This document shows, one piece after another, positions 5,606 through 12,456 of a stretch of 12,456 nucleotides of DNA. Position 1 is the stretch's first letter. The number at the start of each line of letters is the position of its first letter. Source of the stretch: Candidatus Berkelbacteria bacterium. Lineage in GTDB: Bacteria > Patescibacteriota > UBA1384 > CAILIB01. The translations under genes were made by a program, and so were the position numbers. The DNA lies in NCBI GenBank assembly GCA_020058355.1, contig JAGVEG010000011.1:1-12456 (forward strand), given 5' to 3'. The notes beneath the pieces were generated by a model that made no database searches, was not told where the DNA came from, and was given only the letters and a program-made list of their open reading frames with translations.

Positions 5606-5612
5606 AGAAGTT
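5591..5612 (+). promoter_or_regulatory. Inverted-repeat operator over the TrmB-gene promoter
   Basis: AACTTCT (5591-5597) and AGAAGTT (5606-5612) are perfect 7-bp arms around an 8-bp AT-rich centre that holds the -10 box. The right arm touches the start codon. The position suits a repressor site, most simply for the TrmB-like protein encoded next to it (autorepression). This is inferred from position only. Confidence 0.5.
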
Positions 5613-6362
5613 ATGAAGTATACCCCTCTTTTTCAGAAACTCGGGATGAGTAGTGCAGAGGCCACCGTCTATGAGTCCTTACTTGCGCTTGGCGAGCAAC
5701 CACTCACTCAGTTAGTGAAGGAGCTTGGGCTTCCGCAAACCACTGTCCTCCAGATACTCGAGCGATTAGAAGAAATGCACCTGATCGCCATTAGTGTTGT
5801 GCGGGGTCGTCGCAGATACCAGGTACTTCCGCCAACGCGTTTAGCTAACAAGCTCCAGAAGGATCGCGTCGTATTGGCCGATGTTGCGGAGGAGCTACAG
5901 GGAGTACTGGGTGAATTGAATCAGCTGTACAGCTTACAGCCGTCTACTGTGCCTACAACGCAGTTATTTGTGGAAGAGGAGGTCCGACAGGTTCTCGAAG
6001 ATATTCTTGCCACAACTATGGAGCCATACCGCTACATTGGTACTGAGCATAATCTGGGAGCGGTACTCGGTGAGCGGTTTCTTAAGCAATGGACGAAGCG
6101 TCGGGTTTTTTCAGAGATCCCTTCACGAACCCTCGTGACAAAAGCCAATGGTGAACTTGACTTGAATGTTCATCAACCCAAGCTCCTGAGAACAACCCGC
6201 TTTGTTGAGGGTGGTATGTTTGGTGCGCCTCAAATTATCTATGGGGATAATGTTGCAAGTGTGATCTCGACCGACCCACTACGTGTACTGGTGGTTACTT
6301 CGAGGGAATATGCCCAGACCCAGCGGTGTCTCTTCGACCTTGTCTGGCAGCAAGCAGTGTGA
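5613..6362 (+). CDS. TrmB-family transcriptional regulator
   Basis: A 249-residue protein. Residues 1-72 form a winged helix-turn-helix of the TrmB type: FQKLGMSSAEATVYESLLALGEQPLTQLV, then a recognition helix LPQTTVLQILERLEEM and the wing RGRRRYQVLPP. Residues about 75-108 form a likely coiled coil for dimerisation. The C-terminal domain (115-249) resembles the region that binds a ligand in archaeal TrmB, where sugars are the effectors; the ligand here is not known. It is a cytoplasmic DNA-binding protein, probably a repressor. Its gene starts at an inverted repeat that covers its own promoter, which suggests autoregulation. No terminator hairpin follows the stop, so transcripts could run into the rRNA leader. 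No sugar transport or metabolism genes are adjacent to suggest a target. Confidence 0.85.
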   Translation: MKYTPLFQKLGMSSAEATVYESLLALGEQPLTQLVKELGLPQTTVLQILERLEEMHLIAISVVRGRRRYQVLPPTRLANKLQKDRVVLADVAEELQGVLGELNQLYSLQPSTVPTTQLFVEEEVRQVLEDILATTMEPYRYIGTEHNLGAVLGERFLKQWTKRRVFSEIPSRTLVTKANGELDLNVHQPKLLRTTRFVEGGMFGAPQIIYGDNVASVISTDPLRVLVVTSREYAQTQRCLFDLVWQQAV

Positions 6363-6434
6363 CGTTTCTTACCTTATTTTTATGTGAGTAACTCTTCTGA
6401 AAGAACGTGCATTTTAGTGAGGGTCTGTAGGGTG

Positions 6435-6463
6435 TTGACAGCCCCCGAAAGAATGCGTAGATT
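6435..6463 (+). promoter_or_regulatory. rRNA operon promoter (23S-5S)
   Basis: TTGACA (6435-6440) is a perfect -35 box, followed by a 17-bp spacer and -10 TAGATT (6458-6463). Transcription should start near 6470, about 280 nt before the 23S rRNA. This is the best match to the sigma70-type consensus in the window, as expected for a stable-RNA promoter. Confidence 0.8.
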
Positions 6464-6586
6464 CTATCCCAGACAGCACGAACGAGTTTCCTCTGCTGAT
6501 GTTTTCGAGCTGGCGCGCATCTTCTGACATCTGCCCCACCTCAAGCGGGGAGGTAGATGCCAGTGGGTTCAAAGCCATTGGAGTGT

Positions 6587-6599
6587 TGCTCTTTTACAA
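6587..6599 (+). promoter_or_regulatory. boxA-like rRNA antitermination site
   Basis: TGCTCTTTTACAA differs at one base from the E. coli rrn boxA (TGCTCTTTAACAA). It is in the leader between the rRNA promoter and 23S, the expected place. BoxA RNA is bound by NusB-NusE and lets RNA polymerase pass terminators in untranslated RNA. The hairpin just upstream (about 6527-6558) could play a boxB-like role, which is inference. Confidence 0.65.
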
Positions 6600-6727
6600 C
6601 TTGCAAGTTGAAAGGGAAAACAATGGCATTTGTATTGCTGTAATAAGCAATACTATATCGCATTTGAATGTTTTTTAGATTCTTCAGAAGTTACTCATCT
6701 GATATTTTTTCAGATAACTGGTAGTTA

Positions 6728-6742
6728 GAAGCTACCTGTCGC
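6728..6742 (+). promoter_or_regulatory. Left arm of the 23S processing stalk
   Basis: GAAGCTACCTGTCGC pairs perfectly over 15 bp with 10354-10368. Further matches extend the stalk: 6710-6716 with 10373-10379, and 6692-6698 with 10402-10408. It brackets the whole 23S gene as in RNase III processing stalks of other bacteria. Confidence 0.7.
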
Positions 6743-8617
6743 ACGGAAGAAAGGTACGATATGAGCACATGGTGGATGCCTTGGCATGGAACGCCGATGA
6801 AGGACGTGTAAGCCCACGAAAGGCCTCGGGGAGCTGGCAATAGAGCTGTAATCCGGGGGTGTCCGAATGGGGTAACCCACCCGTAAGGGTACACTGCGGT
6901 GCAAATCCGCAGTGATGGTAAGCATGCGAACTGAAACATCTCAGTAGCATGAGGAAAGGAAAGCAAACGCGATTCCGTCAGTAGTGGCGAGCGAACGCGG
7001 AACAGCCCAAACCGTAGTCATTTATGGGTACGGGGTTGTAGGGCCGAACGGTGATATCACGTACAGTAAAAAATCTTCTCGTTAATTGAACTGCTTGGAA
7101 CGGCAGGCCGCAGACGGTGAGAGCCCGGTAAGTGAAAACGATTAGACTGTATGGTTCGGTACCTGAGTACCACTGGTCACGTGAAACCCAGTGGGAATCT
7201 GGGAGGATCACCTCCTAAGGCTAAGTACGTTCCATGACCGATAGTGAACTAGTACCGCGAGGGAAAGGTGAAAAGCACCCCGGTGAGGGGAGTGAAATAG
7301 TACTGAAACCATGATTGCTTCCGAGAGGTCGGAGCCTCCTTAGGGGGGTGACGGCGTGCCTTTTGTAGAATGCGCCAACGAGTGTGCAGGGATGGGCAAG
7401 GCTAAGGGGTTGATCCCGGAGCCGGAGCGAAAGCGAGTCCGAATAGGGCGTTAAGTTCATCTCTCACGACCCGAAACCCGGTGAGCTTACCATGGACAGG
7501 GTGAACATACTGTAAAAGGTATGGGAGGCCCGTACACGGCAACGTTGTAAAGTTGCGTGATGATCTGTGGCAAGGGGTGATATGCCTATCGAACCGGGAG
7601 ATAGCTGGTTCTCTTCGAAATATATTTAGGTATAGCCTACGGTGTTCCTGGCAGGGGTAGAGAGACTGAATGTGGTCTTGGGGAGCAATCTTTGAGCCGC
7701 AACCAAACTCCGAATACTGACCAGTCAATAGCCGTAGAGTCAGACCGTGGGGGCTAAGCTTCACGTGTCAAAAGGGAAAGAACCCAGACCAACAGCTAAG
7801 GTCCTTAAGTCACTGCTCAGTGGGAAAGGATGTGAAACCTCCAAGACAGTCAGTCTGTTGGCTTAGAAGCAGCCATCAGTTAAAGAGTGCGTAACAGCTC
7901 ACTGATCTAGCTAAGAGGTCTTGCGCCGAAAATATAACGGGGCTCAAGCAGTGCACCGAAGCTTTGGGGGCAGATATCAGTTTACTGGTATTTGCTCGGT
8001 AGAAGAGCGTCCTGCGTGCAGTGAAGCGAAGGTGTGAACCGACGTGGAGCGCGCTGGAGTGAGAATGTTGGCATGAGTAACGAATTTGGCAGGTGAAAAA
8101 CCTGCCCACCGCATGACCGAGGGTTCCAGGGCAACGATAATCGTCCCTGGGTTAGTCGGGCCTAAGGCGTACCCGAAGGGGGAAGTCGATGGACATCTGG
8201 TTAATATTCCAGAACACCGGTATTTATGCTCCACCTGACACATTGTTCAGCCGAGCTCGAGCTATGGATATGTTCGAGAACGGGGCGACAGTGGCTAGAA
8301 AAGGGTGGATGATTAGAGTGCTGGTTCCGTACCGCAAACCGACGCAGGTGGTCGAGTCGAGTAGACTCAGGTGATCGGGAGAATCCTCGTAAAGGAACTC
8401 GGCAAAATAGCGTCCGTACGTTCGCAATAAGGACTGCTTGCGAAAGCAAGCCACAGTAAAAGAGCCCAAGCGACTGTTTAGCAAAAACTTAGCTCCCTGC
8501 TAACTCGTAAGAGGATGTATAGGGGGTGATGCCTGCCCAATGCCCGAAGGTTAAGAGGGGAGGTGAGATAACATCAAGCCTTGAATCGAAGCCCGGGTGA
8601 ATGGCGGCGGTAACTAT

Positions 8618-9347
8618 GAATTCGCACTTTGTAGTTATAAAACTTAGCTAAATGCTGGAATATCTGAGTATCTCGCACTACTCATCAATCTATCGGTAAT
8701 CTTTTACTTATGGTTGATAGTAAAAATGTGTCGAGTGCAGACAATCAGCAGGAAAGGCTTGTATGGGTTGCTCACTGTGTTGCTAGTTGCTGGTATGTAG
8801 TAGGGATCGCTGATGGCGAAGGAAGTTTCAATATTTCCGTGAAAAGAGATTCTTCGGATTCTCTTGGATGGAAAGTAAGTGCCTCCTTTAATGTCTCTCA
8901 GCGAGATAGGACCTTACTCCATAACCTTCAGACATTTTTTAATGCTGGGACCATTCGTTTTCGTAAAGATGGAGTTGGCTACTTCGAGGTTAGTGCTCTG
9001 CATGATCTTCAAGCAGTTATTATTCCATTTTTCAAAACGTATCGGCTCCAGACAAAGAAAGCTGAAGACTTTGATCGCTTTTGTGATCTTGTTGAGTACA
9101 TCTCGGCAAAGAAACATCGGTCAAGGCCCGGCCTGCTTCATCTTCTAGATCTTCGTGATCCTATGAATGGTGGGGCAAAGCAACGCAGAAATGATTCTCG
9201 TATTCGAGAATCGCTCATACAAGAATCCTCAGAGACTATATGCTAGGCACGGGTAGCACCGTGATGATATAGTCCGATCTTTATGGCGACATAAAGAATG
9301 TGTCAGAAATGTACACATCCTCCGCTTTGCGGAGAGCAACAACAATG
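8618..9347 (+). mobile_element. Group I intron in 23S rRNA (E. coli position 1917)
   Basis: A 730-nt insertion. Joining U8617 to A9348 restores the conserved TAACTATAAC helix-69 loop. P1: exon TAACTAT (8611-8617) pairs with GTAGTTA (8631-8637), with the obligatory U-G pair at the 5' splice site. P3: 8643-8648 with 9242-9247. P4: TGCTG (8653-8657) with CAGCA (8746-8750). P7: GACTA (9234-9238) with TAGTC (9270-9274), inside the typical R (CAGAGACTA) and S (GATATAGTCC) elements. P8: CACGG (9248-9252) with CCGTG (9259-9263). P9 hairpins: CTTTATG-GCGA-CATAAAG and CTCCGC-TTT-GCGGAG (9320-9335). The last base is G9347, as required. The intron should self-splice. It encodes an endonuclease between P4 and P7, so in the P6 region. 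Confidence 0.92.
8710..9246 (+). CDS. LAGLIDADG homing endonuclease encoded in the intron
   Basis: 178 residues with one LAGLIDADG-like motif, YVVGIADGEGSF at 29-40; Glu37 takes the catalytic acidic position. A single motif means it should act as a homodimer, cutting intron-less 23S genes at the helix-69 site to spread the intron. Beta-rich DNA-binding segments follow (FNISVKRDS, WKVSASFNVSQRD, IRFRKDGVGYFEVS) and then a helical part (DLQAVIIPFFKTYRL, KKAEDFDRFCDLVEYI). The N-terminal DNQQER is the translated Q element of the intron core, and the C-terminal SETIC is the translated R element; the stop TAG lies in P3. There is no Shine-Dalgarno sequence at ATG 8710, so the true start is uncertain. 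The frame is intact over its whole length, suggesting the element is still active or only recently lost activity. Confidence 0.9.
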   Translation: MVDSKNVSSADNQQERLVWVAHCVASCWYVVGIADGEGSFNISVKRDSSDSLGWKVSASFNVSQRDRTLLHNLQTFFNAGTIRFRKDGVGYFEVSALHDLQAVIIPFFKTYRLQTKKAEDFDRFCDLVEYISAKKHRSRPGLLHLLDLRDPMNGGAKQRRNDSRIRESLIQESSETIC

Positions 9348-9358
9348 AACCGTCCTAT

Positions 9359-9400
<42 letters not shown>

Positions 9401-9853
9401 TGGCATAACGGTCTTGGGCACTGTCTCTACGAGGACCCCGGTGAAATTCCAATAGCGGTAAAGATGCCGTTTTCCTGCAGCTAGACGGAAAGACCCCGTG
9501 GAGCTTTACTACAGCTTGGCATTGCGTTTGTGATATATGTGCGTAGCATATGAGGGAGTCTTTGAAGCGTACCCTTCGGGTGACGTGGAGACAACAGTGA
9601 AATACCTCACTCATATATTACAGGCGCTTACCTTCGGTAATGACGAGGGAACAGTGTCTGGTAGGTAGTTTAACTGGGGCGGTTGCCTCCCAAATTGTAA
9701 CGGAGGCGCGCAAAGGTTGACTTAGCCTGGATGGAAATCAGGCCTCGACGTGCACCTGCACAAGTCAGCTTAACTGTGAGGACAACAATCCGAGCAGGTA
9801 CGAAAGTAGGCAGGAGTGAACCGACTGGTTCGTGTGAGTGTCCAGTCGATCAT

Positions 9854-9884
<31 letters not shown>

Positions 9885-9912
9885 GATCGCGCCCAAGCGT
9901 CCATAGCGACGG

Positions 9913-9974
<62 letters not shown>

Positions 9975-9987
9975 TGGCTGTTCGCCA

Positions 9988-10039
<52 letters not shown>

Positions 10040-10161
10040 AATCTGTTGCAGGCGTGGAAACTTGAGTGGGACTCCCTCTAGTACGAGAGGACCGAGGGGG
10101 ACCAACCTCTGGTGTGCCAGTTGTTCTACCAAGAGCATTGCTGGGTAGCTATGTTGGGTTC

Positions 10162-10194
<33 letters not shown>

Positions 10195-10305
10195 GGCCAC
10201 AAGATTAGGTTTCTAGATCGGTAGTAGATCACTACCTTGATAGGCTCTAGGTCGAAGACTAGTGATAGTTTAAGCCGTGGAGTACTAATTGATCACATAC
10301 TTTTA

Positions 10306-10537
10306 CTTCCTGATTGACGGTGTGTGTCAAGCTTGATACACCGAAATCGATCAGCGACAGGTAGCTTCTGGCTATCTGATAAACATTCGTTGTTTACTGA
10401 TATGAGTACTGGTTGCAGTACCCGTCAGAACCCTTTCACATTTTTGTTCGCTTCCGTGTGATGGGTTGTTATGATACTTTCATAACACCCTCACCTGAAG
10501 TGGATCTAAAGATAACTTGCAAGTAATTGAGCACTGC
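10306..10537 (+). other. 23S-5S spacer, no gene
   Basis: No tRNA is found. The spacer holds the right arm of the 23S processing stalk (10354-10408), a hairpin with GTACTG/CAGTAC arms (near 10407-10421), a strong hairpin TTATGA/TCATAA near 10468-10489, the palindrome AACTTGCAAGT (10514-10524, also found at 6598-6608 in the leader), and the left arm of the 5S processing stem (10525-10535). Confidence 0.6.
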
Positions 10538-10657
10538 GTCTTGGTGGTTTGTGCGACAGGGTCCCGCCTGTTCCCTTCCCGAACACAGAAGCGAAGACTG
10601 TTAGCGCCGATGGTACTGATCCTGCGAGGGATTGGGAGAGTAGGTCGCCGCCAAGAC
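10538..10657 (+). rRNA. 5S ribosomal RNA
   Basis: About 120 nt. Helix I is GTCTTGGTGG (10538-10547) with CCGCCAAGAC (10648-10657). Conserved 5S blocks are seen: GGGTCCCGCCTG, TTCCCGAACACAGAAGCGAAG (loop B/helix III region), GCGCCGATGGTACTG and GGGAGAGTAGGTCGCCGCC. A perfect 11-bp outer stem, AATTGAGCACT (10525-10535) with AGTGCTCAATT (10660-10670), surrounds the gene and is a likely processing site. It is the last gene of the rRNA operon; a terminator begins 21 nt after it. Confidence 0.95.
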
Positions 10658-10677
10658 AGAGTGCTCAATTAAAAGAG

Positions 10678-10705
10678 AAAAAACCAGCCGCAAGGTTGGT
10701 TTTTT
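10678..10705 (+). terminator. rRNA operon terminator
   Basis: AAAAAACCAGCC (10678-10689), GCAA tetraloop (10690-10693) and GGTTGGTTTTTT (10694-10705) form a 12-bp stem with one G-T pair and end in T6. This is a standard intrinsic terminator and marks the end of the 23S-5S operon. Confidence 0.88.
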
Positions 10706-10755
10706 GCTTTCTTATCGTATGCTGAGGTAGTATATACATGTATCTTCATTAATTT
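10704..10755 (+). promoter_or_regulatory. Candidate promoters of the membrane protein gene
   Basis: Two options are visible. TTGCTT (10704-10709), an 18-bp spacer and TAGTAT (10728-10733) would give a leader of about 22 nt. Alternatively TAATTT (10750-10755) ends 6 nt before the ATG at 10762, the leaderless geometry seen elsewhere in this window. No Shine-Dalgarno sequence precedes the ATG, which favours the second reading. Confidence 0.35.
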
Positions 10756-10761
10756 CCATCA

Positions 10762-11265
10762 ATGGCAACTCGTAAGAAATCGGCGCCACTAGGTTCACTC
10801 GCTATGCTCATTACCGGACATCGTGAGTACTATAAGAAGGCAACGTTACAGCAACGCATGATTGCCTTCTTGCGTATGCTCGTTCTTCCGTGGCTTGCTA
10901 GTGCTTCCTCAATCTGGTTTTTGTTTAGTGTTTTTACTAGTGCAGAGCTTGATATAACCCGTGATGGGGTGTGGACAGCGATCAGTAAGCTTGGCTTCTT
11001 CTTTATTTTTTCAATTCTCTCGCTGGTATTGTCAGGGATTGCTACTGTGGTCTGGAGTTCGTATCATGATGACCCGCGTGATTACATCTGGGCAGAGACG
11101 ATCTGGGTAATGCTCCTTGGTCTTCTTTGGATTCTACCATTCGTTGTATTTTTCAATTCTCTTTGGGCCGGTTTCTCACTTCCGGCAAACGAAGTACTTT
11201 TCTTGGGTATGTTACTGAGTATTGCCGGCATCTCAACACTCTTACTTCGCCTACGAAGGCTCTAG
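10762..11265 (+). CDS. Small integral membrane protein, four predicted helices
   Basis: A 167-residue protein of unknown function. A short positively charged cytoplasmic N-terminus (MATRKKSAPLG) is followed by an amphipathic stretch with GHREYYKKATLQQRM. Membrane helices are seen at about 36-58 (LRMLVLPWLASASSIWFLFSVF), 76-97 (LGFFFIFSILSLVLSGIATVVW), 112-133 (IWVMLLGLLWILPFVVFFNSLW) and 143-161 (VLFLGMLLSIAGISTLLL), ending in a basic LRLRRL tail. No catalytic motif is seen. It is transcribed alone between the rRNA terminator and a bidirectional terminator that it shares with the PadR-like gene. It could be a divergent member of a small DUF family; I cannot name one. Confidence 0.8.
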   Translation: MATRKKSAPLGSLAMLITGHREYYKKATLQQRMIAFLRMLVLPWLASASSIWFLFSVFTSAELDITRDGVWTAISKLGFFFIFSILSLVLSGIATVVWSSYHDDPRDYIWAETIWVMLLGLLWILPFVVFFNSLWAGFSLPANEVLFLGMLLSIAGISTLLLRLRRL

Positions 11266-11274
11266 AATGATGGT

Positions 11275-11305
11275 AAAAAAGAACGGCCTCGGGGCCGTTC
11301 TTTTT
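11275..11305. terminator. Bidirectional terminator between convergent genes
   Basis: A5GAACGGCC (11276-11288), TCGG loop (11289-11292) and GGCCGTTCT5 (11293-11305) form a 13-bp perfect stem with T tracts on both strands. It ends transcription of the membrane protein gene (plus) and of the PadR-like gene (minus), whose stop codon TAA (11306-11304) lies in the T tract. Confidence 0.9.
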
Positions 11306-11657
11306 AGAGGGTTGTTGCTTTTCTCACCGCGGGGATAATCTCCCCCCATACTTTTGCTGCAGTTCGGAAGGCCAGGCGACCTGCCTCGGTAATATGGTAT
11401 ACCTTACGAACGCGGCCACTTACGGTAATTGGCGTGCTCTTAATGAGGTTGCGCTTCTCAAGATCGTTGAGAGCAGGGTAAAGCGTGCTTTCAGTTGGTG
11501 TACAGAAACCCCAGGAGAGTTGCTCAATTTCTTGTGAAAGGATGTAGCCATAGCTATCTTTATCCCACAGTGCGCGCAGTACAAAAAAACGAATAGCGCT
11601 CTGATTAATCAGAGAGCGCCAGTACTGTGGAGATGTAGGATTGGCTGGTTGGCTCAT
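11304..11657 (-). CDS. PadR-family transcriptional regulator
   Basis: 117 residues from ATG 11657. The PadR winged helix is clear: FFVLRALWDKDSYGYILSQEIEQLS (helices 1-2), TPTESTLYPALNDLEKRNLI (recognition helix), the wing STPITVSGRVRKVYHITEAGR, and a C-terminal helix FRTAAKVWGEIIPAVRKA for dimerisation. PadR proteins are small dimeric repressors, often controlling nearby transporters or stress genes. The frame is open upstream to a GTG at 11702 (15 more residues), but family length favours 11657. Neither start has a Shine-Dalgarno sequence. Its only divergent neighbour is the YvcK-like gene, 120 bp away, so that promoter is a possible target; this is inference. Confidence 0.85.
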   Translation of the reverse strand: MSQPANPTSPQYWRSLINQSAIRFFVLRALWDKDSYGYILSQEIEQLSWGFCTPTESTLYPALNDLEKRNLIKSTPITVSGRVRKVYHITEAGRLAFRTAAKVWGEIIPAVRKATTL

Positions 11658-11765
11658 AATGAGAGGGTGATTGACGGCCTTGTTGAGTGTGCTTAACACC
11701 ACGAGGATCGATCTATGTGAAGCCTACCACGGGGGTCGAGAGTATGCAACACTTGCTGACATCGT

Positions 11766-11771
11766 TAGGCT
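11766..11771 (+). promoter_or_regulatory. -10 box of the YvcK-like gene (leaderless)
   Basis: TAGGCT ends exactly 6 nt before the ATG at 11778, repeating the leaderless spacing seen for other genes here. No -35 box of good quality is visible 16-18 bp upstream, and there is no extended TG, so the call rests mostly on position. Confidence 0.4.
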
Positions 11772-11777
11772 ACGAGT

Positions 11778-12456
11778 ATGAAGAAAATCGTTGTACTTGG
11801 TGGTGGGACGGGTACCTTCACGGTACTTTCAGGGTTAAGGCAATTCCCGGTCAGTATTACGGCTATTATCTCAACCGCGGATGATGGCGGCTCTACCGGT
11901 GTGCTGCGTGATGAGCTGGGAGTATTACCACCTGGAGATGTCCGTCAGGCTTTAGTTGCCTTGTCTGAAGAGGGGCCGCTCTTGCGAGATTTGATGAGCT
12001 ACCGTTTTGAAGAAGGGGGATTAAAGGGTCATTCGTTCGGTAATTTGTTCCTCTCGGCCCTTGAAAAGGTTACTGGCTCGTTTGATCAGGCAGTGCTTGA
12101 AGCAAGTAGAGTACTCAATGTACGAGGTACGATCTTGCCGGCAACACGGGATAATGTTCATCTAGTGGCGCGCTTCACTGATGGAACTGAGTTGCAGGGA
12201 GAGCACGCAATTGAGCACTACATCTGGGAGCATGAGGCACAGGTTGAGGAGATGTGGCTTACGCCTCCTGCACAGTTACACCCACTTGCTGCGCAAGAGA
12301 TTAAGGATGCAGATCTTATTATCTGTGCTCCAGGTAGTCTGCTGACCTCGTTAGTACCCACACTCCTTGTTGAAGGGATGCGAGAGGCATTAGCCACTGC
12401 AAAGGCGCCAATTGTCCTGGTGACAAACATTATGACCGAAAAGGGCCACACGGACC
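11778..12456 (+). CDS. yvcK: YvcK/CofD-family protein (gluconeogenesis factor type), 3' end beyond the window
   Basis: 226 residues are visible and the frame is still open at the window edge. Motifs of the YvcK branch of the CofD fold are present: VVLGGGTGT (6-13), TADDGGSTGVLRDELG (33-48), PPGDVRQALVAL (51-62), GHSFGNLFLSAL (84-95), CAPGSLLTSLVPTLLV (183-198) and the NIMT motif (217-220). YvcK binds UDP-sugars such as UDP-GlcNAc and is needed in Bacillus for growth on gluconeogenic carbon and for normal cell wall synthesis; the related CofD makes coenzyme F420 precursors. The motif set and the N-terminal sequence favour YvcK. The start follows a leaderless-type -10 box and fits the family N-terminus. 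It is cytoplasmic and appears to be transcribed alone, divergent from the PadR-like gene. Confidence 0.9.
   Translation, partial: MKKIVVLGGGTGTFTVLSGLRQFPVSITAIISTADDGGSTGVLRDELGVLPPGDVRQALVALSEEGPLLRDLMSYRFEEGGLKGHSFGNLFLSALEKVTGSFDQAVLEASRVLNVRGTILPATRDNVHLVARFTDGTELQGEHAIEHYIWEHEAQVEEMWLTPPAQLHPLAAQEIKDADLIICAPGSLLTSLVPTLLVEGMREALATAKAPIVLVTNIMTEKGHTD

Larger units (their letters stand above)
6464..6749 (+). other. 23S rRNA leader region, no gene
   Basis: This transcribed leader holds no tRNA and no coding region. It contains a stem-loop at about 6527-6558 (CATCTGCC with GGTAGATG, plus CCCC/GGGG), a boxA-like site (6587-6599), a small palindromic hairpin CAACTTGCAAGTTG (6597-6610), a hairpin GTATTGCT/AGCAATAC (6632-6656 region), a hairpin ATCTGA/TCAGAT (6697-6716 region), and the left arm of the 23S processing stalk (6692-6742). 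Confidence 0.6.

Noticed and set aside
6363..6749. 16S rRNA remnant or tRNA in the 23S leader
   Set aside because: None of the conserved 16S 3' blocks or tRNA T-arm patterns were seen in the 387 bp.
11687..11884. 65-codon frame overlapping the YvcK-like start
   Set aside because: It is out of frame with the strongly conserved YvcK N-terminus and shows no family features.
12218..12451. Minus-strand frame inside the YvcK-like gene
   Set aside because: It is antisense to a well-supported coding sequence.

Overview
The window looks like a piece of a Candidate Phyla Radiation (Patescibacteria) genome. This is inferred from several traits seen together: a 23S rRNA gene split by a group I intron with a LAGLIDADG homing endonuclease, a 23S-5S unit with no 16S in front of it, small genes mostly transcribed singly, and a TrmB-type regulator, a pseudopilin and a stand-alone CphA-like ATP-grasp protein. 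UGA is used as a stop, so it is not a UGA-Gly lineage. The exact class cannot be read from the window.

Layout. 1-47: 3' end of tRNA-Ala(UGC). 45-1315: a type IV pilin-like gene flanked by two ~90-nt imperfect direct repeats, each bracketed by hairpins. 1398-1887: a P-loop kinase-like gene broken by one extra T. 1956-2621: HAD-family phosphatase-like gene, converging on a minus-strand ATP-grasp gene (2614-3666). 3753-4103 (minus): alkyltransferase-like (ATL) protein, overlapping head-to-head a membrane-anchored metallophosphoesterase (4090-5007). 5032-5487 (minus): a gene I do not recognise. 5613-6362: TrmB-like regulator with a palindrome over its own promoter. 6435-10705: the 23S-5S rRNA operon, with a promoter, a boxA-like antitermination site, processing stalks, an intron at the position equivalent to E. 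coli 1917, and a final terminator. 10762-11265: small membrane protein. 11304-11657 (minus): PadR-like regulator. 11778-end: start of a YvcK/CofD-family gene.

How it works together. There is no large functional operon; most genes appear to have their own promoter. A recurring pattern is a -10 element (often extended TGnTAnnnT) ending 6-7 nt before the start codon with no Shine-Dalgarno sequence, which predicts leaderless mRNAs. The best resolved unit is the rRNA operon: TTGACA-N17-TAGATT, then boxA, then a long processing stem around 23S, then the self-splicing intron whose P1, P3, P4, P7 and P8 helices can all be paired by eye, then 5S inside its own processing stem, then a terminator. The intron endonuclease reading frame is fused at both ends into the catalytic core of the intron.
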